Below the pieces are notes generated by a model. It had not been told where the DNA came from. It saw only the letters and a list, made by a program, of their open reading frames with translations, and searched no databases. This document shows, one piece after another, positions 55,584 through 64,000 of a stretch of DNA of 64,000 nucleotides. The stretch comes from Dioscorea cayenensis subsp. rotundata (lineage: Eukaryota > Streptophyta > Magnoliopsida > Dioscoreales > Dioscoreaceae): the NCBI RefSeq assembly GCF_009730915.1, contig NC_052476.1:1364001-1428000 (forward strand). The letters are read 5' to 3'. A program made the position numbers and the translations under genes. The first letter of the stretch is position 1; each line of letters opens with the position of its first letter.

Positions 55584-57087
55584 TGGACTTACGGAGGGCT
55601 TCATATTGAGAAGAAATGAGTGCTATAAAAATAAGAAAATATTCCATAAACTAAGGTTGATATAATGTAGAAATAAGTATTATTTGTTGTATTTTGTATT
55701 TTGTTTTATTATAAAAAAAAAACTTTGTTGTTGGTGGTGTGGTTCTATTTATAGTGTGTGCAATTGGCTCAATGTATACATTTTATTTCTTTGAGTTTAA
55801 TAAAAAGGGATTAAATCAAAAATTGTTTGGTTAATTTTGGACTAATTATTTCAAATAATTACTATCAAAATTTATTACTTAATTAATTAATATATGCTTA
55901 ATTATTTAATTTAATTAAAGTGATATGATTTTGGTTAAAGGTATCTATGCATGTTAGCTTTTGAAAAGATGAATTAAGTGGCTTGAGTATGTGCATGGTA
56001 TATTCAATCAACTCAAAAAGAGGTTCAATGTGTCATTATTAATTAATCAATCCTAAGATTCCATTATATATAATAAATTAATAATCATATTAAAGTGCAT
56101 GTATATATATAATTTCTCAACATCCTTTCCATGCCTTTCTCTTCTTTTACTAATAACATAATAAACTATTTCAAAATCATTTTATTATAAAAGATTTAAG
56201 TATTATATTGGAACCGATGGTGCTTCATTCTTCTTTCAAGTTACAAATAGAGAGTAACAAAATACTAACGATTAAAATAAAAGATTTAGATTTATATATT
56301 GATATTATTAATATTTAAAAATAAAAATAAATAATAAATAAGTAACAAAATTAATCTATGACTTCACTAGTCTTTCACAAAGACTTACATAGGACACTAA
56401 CAAATATCATAAAATAAAATATAAATATTAAATTAAATCATTCATAATTATCGACGATCTCTTAGTCAATTGTCTCTGTATAAAATATTCGTGTTTTATT
56501 TAGGAGGCAGATTTAAACCTCAACTCACACATGGTAAGGGTACAAATGTGTTAAGATATTGACTCTATTCCTATGCGTATCTCTGACAAGATCTTGTCCA
56601 TTTTGTAAAAAAAAAAAAATCATTTGCAGTAACAAATAAAAGTAATAATACACATATTGCTCAATAAATTTTAAATTAATAAAATCACAAATATATATAT
56701 TATTAAAAAAAAAAGCCTAAAGTCACTATAAAAGATACTATAGAACATTAGAACTAATGGGATGGAGTGGGCACCAACTAGTAGGTAGCTTTATTTACTT
56801 CTTTTCAATTAAGAACAAGGAAAAGGCAAAAAGGAAGAGCTTGTGCCACCCAACCAATTAACAAAGAACAAGTCACAAAATGGGTCCGTTTCATAGGACC
56901 ATAAAAAGAGTCCTAAAGCTAGAGCACGGTGCCCTCCACCAACCAATCACAACTCTAGTTAAGGACACATTTCCCATCAATTTGATTCAATTATACATTA
57001 TTGAGTGTTTTTTTAGGCCATGAGTTCCATGTCTTCTTAAATAGTGCTCTTTTATTTAGCCTTTAACTTAATATAAAATATTAATAC
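55584..57087. other. PDLP 3' flank and intergenic DNA
   Basis: The 3' untranslated region has an AATAAAAA-type signal near 55798. The rest is AT-rich with no gene or element boundary until the LTR at 57088. Confidence 0.5.
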
Positions 57088-57429
57088 TGTTATAAATACA
57101 TATTATAATGGATACCTACCGTAGCAAATTACTGTAGCAGACGGAAATGTGTTACTGTAGCAGCCGACAATACTGTTACTATTCCACCAACCAGGATATT
57201 TTGGACCGTTGGATCAAATCGATCCTGACCGTTCATTCAACTCTTGTAACCCTATAAATATCCTCTCATTTGTATAGTTTATGTGATAGAAAAGAGAAAG
57301 AAAAGAGAGAAATAAAAGAAGAAGAAGAAGAAGAAGAGGTCAATTTTACAGATTTTTTGGGGTTTTGGTAAATATTCTGGCTCTCTATTCTTATTACTAT
57401 CTTTGCATTATAATATTATATTCTTAACA
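57088..57429 (+). repeat. 5' LTR of the copia element
   Basis: This 342-bp repeat begins TGTTA and ends TAACA, a perfect short inverted terminus. It holds a TATA box (CTATAAATATCC near 57251), a CTGTAGCA motif repeated several times (57118-57180), and a GAA-rich microsatellite (57319-57337). Bases after 57429 look like a primer-binding site. The 3' partner is not in the window. Confidence 0.8.
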
Positions 57430-58139
57430 CGTTATCAGCACGAACTTGCTCATATGACTTTAATCTTCTTTGGCTTATCTAATATATATATGTCATATAT
57501 GTGGCATCTATTTTTAACACTGAATGAAGGAAGGTCCGGCAGGTAAGCATAATACTGCTAGCAAACCATACATTTTATTTAATACATAATTCCAGTCAAT
57601 CATACATAATATTTTTCTTAGAAGCATACATAAAAAACATACAGTACAAAAGCCACTGAGGCTAACAATACCAGTACATCTAAAATAAACATGAAAAACA
57701 ATAATATTAATATTACAATGAGTTTTTCCATCAAATCCAAATCATCTGGTATGATTTGCCCCAAGTTTGCCATAGCGAAACTCCGATCCCCTCAATCGTT
57801 GACAAAATCAGGTAAAATCTCACCGGCGAACCTCCGATCTCCTCTTCTCCGCCGGTCCTCTTCTCTTCTCTGTTGGCCTTCTCTCCCTTATCTTTCCTTC
57901 CTCTTCCCTCTTAACTCATACTCACTTTCAAACAAATTTTCATTCCCAATCTTTGCAGATAATTGCGACGATATGAACAAGATCTAGTATATGAACAATA
58001 TCGTATATATATATACAGTATCATATATGAGATTTATATTTTATTATCTACACTCTATTCTAATTACCTGCTATATTATTATTTTGAAGAGAATGGCAAA
58101 TATCGCAAAAAGAGAATTCGAGGCCCTTCAAATCTCAGG

Positions 58140-58336
58140 TAGGGGTGTATTTGAGCCGAGCCGTTTGTGAGCGGCTCGGTGTTCGGCTCGATAAGGGCTC
58201 GTTCGTGTTCAGCTCATATTGTAAACGAGCCAAGCTTGAACATCATTTTCAAGCTCGATTAATAAACGAGCCAAACTTGAGCAGCCAAAAGCTCGGCTTG
58301 TTTTACCTCGTGAATAAGCTTGTTTATAAGCTCGTT

Positions 58337-58369
<33 letters not shown>

Positions 58370-59165
58370 ATTAAGGTGTATATGTGACTATATCGTTGTC
58401 AATTTGAGTCACACATATAGGGCTCTTAACTACTATTTGAAGGCTCAGCTCGTTAAAAGCTCAGGTTAGCTAGTTCATTAAGTTAAATGAGCTCATAAGA
58501 TAAAAGAGCCAAGCTTGAACACCACCAAGCTCGCCTCATTAAATCTTTTGAACAACTTGTTTATTGTATAAGTAAAAGCTCGTTTATAGTATCATTTCTA
58601 ATTTTTATTTGTAACAAATCATTAATATAACCATTCATAGTGTCATGAACAAGCTTATTTATTGGATCATTAATAATATCGAAAAAAATATTTATAGATA
58701 GTTACATCACAATGTTTATTTTGCTATTATTGTAATTATTTGTTAACATATTTAATGAAGATTTTAACAAGCTTGAACTCAAACCTTAATGATTTAATAA
58801 ATAAACTTAAATTATTCTTTTAATCCTCAAACTCAAATCGAGTTGAGTCACACTTGATAATAATTCATTAAATAAGTTTTAAATGATACTTTACTAAATA
58901 AAAAAATAGAATATAAAAAAATAGTCAAGGCTTAATTAAGCTAATGAGCCAAGGTTAAGCTTCGAATTTTCTTAACAAGTTGAGCTCGAGCATGAAGCTC
59001 GAAATAAGCTCGATTAGAGCTCGAGCTCGGTTAAAATAGTAACGAGTCAAGCTTGAACATGAAAAATAAAGCTCGAAGAAAGCTCGGCTCGAGCTCAATT
59101 AAATAGTAATGAGCCAAGCTTGAACAAGGCAAAGCTCGGCTCGACTCGGCTCGTTTACAGCCCTA
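58140..59165. mobile_element. Non-autonomous hAT-type element inserted in the copia gag region
   Basis: This 1026-bp element has ends TAGGGGTGTATTTGAGCCGA and TCGGCTCGTTTACAGCCCTA, an imperfect inverted pair. The flanking 8-bp duplication is ATCTCAGG (58132-58139) and ATATCAGG (59166-59173), one mismatch. The interior is full of GAGCTCG / AGCTCGA motifs in both orientations. No transposase. Gag-like sequence on both sides shows it landed in an existing copia element. Confidence 0.9.
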
Positions 59166-61386
59166 ATATCAGGGAGCAATTATATATCATGGAGCCTCGA
59201 TATCAAGCTCCATTTGAAAGCAAGGAACTTGAGCAAAACTATTGAGGCTAATAACAATGAGCCTAATGATAATAAGACGAAAGCCTTAATATTTATAAGG
59301 CATCATATTGATGATGGTCTGAAAAATGAATATTTGACCATTAAGGATCCACAGAAATTGTGGTTATCCCTGAAAGAAAGATTTGAGCATCTCAGAATGG
59401 TCTACTTGCCTAAAGCATGTAATGACTGGTCAAGCCTCAAGTTTCAAGACTTTAAAAGTGTGCAAGAATATAATTCTGAGCTATTTAAAATTGTTTCAGT
59501 GCTACGTCTCTGTGGAGAAACAGTGACGGAAGGTATGATGCTCGAGAAAACATTTACAACATTTCACGCACGAAATGTTATATTACAACAACAATATAGA
59601 GAAAAGAATTTTACAAAATTTTCTGAATTAATTTCTTGTCTCCTTGTGGCGGAGCAAAACAATGAATTGTTGATGCAGAATCATCAATCTCGACCATCTG
59701 GATCAGCACCACTGTCAGAAATTAATTTTGGGCAAAGAAGATGGCGTGGTCGCGGTATTGGTTTTAAAAACCGCGGTAGATGAGGATATTATGGTGGTCG
59801 AGGACTACGAGGTCGTGGTGGGGGCCGAAATAATATCGGACCACGCGATAGCAAAATTGATGTACAAAAGCAACAAAGCCACAAGATGGGTTAGAGACAA
59901 AGAAGGATACATGCTATCGTTGTGGCCTGGAAGGTCATTGGTCCAGAATTTGCAGGACCCCAAAACATTTTGTCCATCTTTACCAAGAATCACTTAAAAA
60001 TAAGAAAGGTAAAAATATTGAGACAAATTTTGCTGACAACCCCATAGCTGATCCAATTGAAGATAATTCTATAAATAATTTAAATGTAATCGAAAAATAC
60101 ATATTTAGATATGTCGATTTCCTTATAGACTAATTTGTAATATGTCTTTATGTTTTTATTATATTATGTTTTTTTCTTCCGTTTTTGTTAGAATATGGTC
60201 GATGATGAATGCATTATTGATTATGGAATAACGCATACTATTTTGACAAGAAAAAAATATATTTTATATCCTTATCAATGAGAAAGGCATGTATAGCCAC
60301 AATAGCAGGGTCATCAGACCTAGTTGAAGGTTTTCGGAGAAGCGAGCATTGATGTTGCTAAAATGGGACATCCTTGCGGATGAAAAAAATGCTCCCTATT
60401 CCCCTAAGTCTAGGAGGAACCTTTTTAAGCTTTTAAAAAGATATACGTCTCAATGGATATCATTTAGAGATGGTTGATAAGAAAGAAAAGAATATCTTTA
60501 TATTACACAAGTTATTTCATGCCAAAAACGTGTACTTGAAAGCTTTTCACTGTATATTCTCGGGGATTATATTTTTACACGTATTAAAGTGATGGAATCA
60601 CATACGGTATTAAACCAGAAGGTTAATGACCCAGAAATATTTAAAATATGGCATGAAAGATTTGGACATCCGGGTGCTATTATGTTACGCGGGATTATTA
60701 CTAGTTCTCATGGACACTCCATCGAAGGATTATAAAATCCTAACACATAATGAATATGCATGTTCATCATGCTCAATGGGAAAACTAATAACCATACCTT
60801 TCTATAACTAAGGTGATCGGTGAATCTCCTAAATTTTTTTAGAAAAGAATACAAGGAGACATATGTGGACCAATACATCCATCATGTGGACCATTTAGGT
60901 ATTTTTATGGTTTTAATCGATGCATCGACTAGATGGTCCCAATGTTTCACTTCGCATCTACAAGAAATGTAGCATTTGCAAGGTTATTGGCACAAATTAT
61001 CAGGCTTAAAGCACAATTTCCTAATTATCCCATAAAGACAATTCGTCTTGATAATCTTTGGTGAATTTTCATCAAAAATCATTTTATGATTATTGTATGG
61101 CAATTGGAATACATGTTGAGCATCCAAGTAGCTCATGTACATACCCAAAAATGGGTTGGCGGAGTCATTAATTAAAAGACTCAGATTATTGCCCGATCCA
61201 ATGTTATTAAGGACGAAACTGCCTACAAGTGTGTGGGGTCATGCTATTTTGTATGCTGCAGCTTTAATACGGATCCGACCTACTGCATGTAATTCATATT
61301 CACCACACCGACCAACTTGTTATGGGTAAAGAGCATGATATTTCATATATAAGAATATTTGGTTGTGCAGTATATGTGCTAATACC

Positions 61387-62280
61387 CAAGGTTGTCAGAC
61401 CCGGCCCGGGCAATGACCCGGCTAAGCCCAGGGGTCAGGGGTCAATGGGTTCAACCGGGTCGAACCGGGGTTGAACCGGGGTCAATAATTAAATATAAAA
61501 AAATATTATAATAATTAATAATAAGCAAATATAATATTAAATCAATAATTATATTATAAAAACCTACTCAAATTTGATATTTAAATTGATAAATGACCTT
61601 ATATAGAGTAGTTTTCTGATTTTGTCATTTATTTTTACATTTTTTAAATATTTACAGATTTAATATATTAATATATAATTATCAAACTTCTCTCGGTGTT
61701 ATTTATTTATTTATTTGTTTATTGATTGATTTTGTTAAAATAAATAAGAAATTTAATTCACTAATTCTTATATCTCAATTGAGTTTTTTTATTTTTGTTT
61801 TTAAATTTTTATATTTTTTTATTTAATTAGAATATTTTTAATTTTATATTTTTTTATAATAAAATTACACTCATTTATTGTTTTATTTTCTTAATAAATT
61901 AAATTTTTTTAGAAAACATTTACATAATACATTAATATATTTTTATTTTTTTAAATGTTAATTTTTGTTGGTATATATATATATATTGTAATTCTATTTA
62001 TTGATTATAAATTATAAATTAATATTAATAAATATACACGATTTTGTGATTTTTTTAATGAGAAAATAATAATAAATTATTAAAATATTATAAAAAAATT
62101 AAACATTGTGACCCGATTGACCGTACCGAGTCAACCGGTTCCCTCGTTGAACTCGCTTTAGTCACGGTTAACACCGGGTTTTTAATACCCGGTCGATCGG
62201 GGTATACCCGGTCAGCCACATGACCGGTTCCCCGTTTTTCCGGTTGAGCCGGCCGGGCCGGTCCGGGTCTGACAACATTG
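61387..62280. mobile_element. Non-autonomous hAT-type element inserted in the copia pol region
   Basis: This 894-bp element has ends CAAGGTTGTCAGACCCGG and CCGGGTCTGACAACATTG, inverted with one mismatch, and a perfect 8-bp duplication CTAATACC (61379-61386 and 62281-62288). Subterminal DNA is rich in CCGGTT / AACCGG motifs; the core is extremely AT-rich. No coding capacity. Confidence 0.9.
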
Positions 62281-64000
62281 CTAATACCACCACCAAATCG
62301 AACAAAAATGGATCCACAACGCAGACTTGGTATATATGTTGGTTATGATTGCCTTTCAATTATATGATATTTAGAACCATTAACAAGGGATGTATTTATT
62401 GCAAGATTTGCAGATTGTCATTTTGAATTTTTGATGAATATGTCTTCTCTACATTAGGGGGAGAAAAAGATTACTCAAAATGAATCAAAAGAAATTGATT
62501 GAAATGCATCACGATTACATACATATGATCCTCGCACCAATGAATGTGAACTTGAAGTTCAAAGGATCATTAAATTGCAAAATATTGCAAATGAAATACC
62601 TTATGCATTCACTAATACTAAAATGGTAACCAAATTGTATATACCAGCTGTAAATGCTCCTGCAAGAATTGAGATTCCTAAGAATCTATTGAAAGAAAAT
62701 CAAGTAGAAAATAAACCACGACAAAAAACGTGGAAGAACAATTGGCGCCAAAGATTCAGCTCCTAGAAAAAGGAAGCATAAAATAAAGAGAAAGATCTCC
62801 TATGTAAAAGGGGAGAGGAAATTATAAAACCCTCAAAACAAGTTAATGAAGAATCAATGGAGAATGATATTTATGAAAATATTAAAAATTCAATTTGTTA
62901 TATAGATGATGGTCAGAGATTAAATCGGCATGAGACCGAAATAAATGATATATTCATCTACAATGTGGCTACAGATATAGAAATAAATACTGATAATGAT
63001 CCAAAGCCACGATCTATTGAAGAATGTCGACAAAGAAATGATTGGCCAAAATGAAAAGAAGCTATCCAGGCTGAGCTAAATTCCCTATCAAAACGTGAGG
63101 TCTTTGGGCCGATAGTGCCAACACCAGAAGGGATAAAACCAGTCTGTTATAAATGGGTGTTCGTAAGAAAAAGAAATAAAAATAATCAAATTATGAGATA
63201 CAAAGCAAGACTGGTTGCTCAAGGTTTTTCTCAAATACCTGGTATTGATTATAAAGAAACATATTCTCCGTAATGGATGGAATTACTTTTTCGATTTTTA
63301 ATTGCTATGGCAAAGCAAGTAATAAATTAGATATGTAGTTGATGGATGTTGTCACAGCATATCTGTATGGATTACTTGAAAATGACATATATATGAAAAT
63401 CCCTTAAGGATATAAAATAACAAACATTACAAATCAATCACATTTATACTCTATTAAATTGCAGTAGATCTCTTTATGGATTAAAACAATCCGGGACGGA
63501 TGTGGTATAACTAGTCTCAGTGAATATCTTATAAAAAGAAAGGTACCAAAATGATAGTATATGTCCATGTATGTTTTATTAAAAAGTTATACTAACGGTG
63601 TTGTGATAGCGATGATATGTGGATGATTTAAATCCTGTACGCACTCCTTCTGAAATTGCAATTGCAGCATCATATCTGAGAAAAGAATTTGAAATGAAAG
63701 ATTTAGGAAAGACTAAATTTTGTCTTGGTATACAAATCGAGCACTTATCCTCAGGAATATTTGTGCATCAATCAACCCTATCTGAAAAAGGTCTCTGAAA
63801 AAGATTTAATATGGATAAGGCTTATCCACTCGAGTACGCCCTAATGGTCGTCCGGACTCTTGATGTTCGAGAAAGATCCATTTCACCCACCGAAGAAGAG
63901 AGATCATTCTTGGTCCAGAAACTCCATATTTAAGTGCAATCGGTGCATTAATGTACCTTGCAAATAATACCAGACTAGATATAGCTTTTGCAGTAAATCT

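Larger units (their letters stand above)
57088..64000 (+). mobile_element. Ty1/copia LTR retrotransposon, old and broken, running off the window
   Basis: The 5' LTR (57088-57429) is followed by a primer-binding-like CGTTATCAGCACGA and a leader. Gag-like sequence of the UBN2 type spans about 58093-60000 (for example LISCLLVAEQNNELLM, then a basic RRWRGRGIGF patch), followed by protease/integrase-region remnants (about 60200-62400) and reverse-transcriptase remnants (about 63050-64000, for example YKARLVAQGFSQIPGIDYKE). The order gag-integrase-RT identifies copia. It is clearly broken, on the order of ten or more breaks, and it is interrupted by two hAT-type insertions. The 3' LTR lies outside the window, so LTR divergence cannot date it; nesting and decay suggest it is old. 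Confidence 0.92.

Overview
The window is nuclear DNA of a flowering plant. The evidence is many-exon genes with GT-AG introns, a Pol III tRNA-Asp, and plant families (cytosolic glutamine synthetase, NFXL1, plasmodesmata-located protein, kiwellin, DUF538, LEA5/SAG21). The DNA between genes is AT-rich and full of transposon remnants. Two GC-rich compact genes (DUF538, BAP31-like) beside AT-rich ones would fit a monocot, but the species cannot be fixed from sequence alone. There are two assembly gaps (1-353 and 10594-11593, the second exactly 1000 N).

Layout: PUX2-type UBX protein (minus, 2201-6295) with a tandemly duplicated intron; a non-autonomous hAT element (8321-9378); NFXL1 zinc-finger gene (plus, 12047-15117); kiwellin (plus, 17267-17828); a fold-back element (19222-19521); cytosolic glutamine synthetase with 13 exons (plus, 23496-26452); two MITEs (26880-27203 and 27813-28096); RAD4/XPC DNA-repair gene with 13 exons (plus, 28443-34346); a 1.27-kb inverted repeat built from a plant-mobile-domain gene fragment (35187-36455); BAP31-like ER protein (minus, 38662-39057) beside tRNA-Asp(GTC) (39169-39240); DUF538 secreted protein (plus, 41098-41619); LEA5/SAG21-like protein (minus, 43602-43990); an 18-exon peroxisomal-type multifunctional beta-oxidation protein (minus, 44488-48140); a duplicated intergenic segment with a later retroposon insertion (48348-50360); a hAT element (51869-52508); an RTE LINE fragment (53020-53620); a PDLP gene (plus, 53754-55583); and an old broken Ty1/copia element (57088 to the window edge) carrying two nested hAT-type insertions.

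The genes are ordinary dispersed plant housekeeping and stress genes, not an operon-like system. Three of them (NFXL1, kiwellin, MFP) have a reading frame interrupted by small indels in or next to short base runs, while the other host genes are clean, so local consensus errors are the first explanation to test. The least routine items are the plant-mobile-domain inverted repeat, which could make a long hairpin RNA; the MFP paralogue with altered dehydrogenase motifs and no visible peroxisomal targeting tail; and two introns with GC donors. No convincing unknown system was found beyond these.
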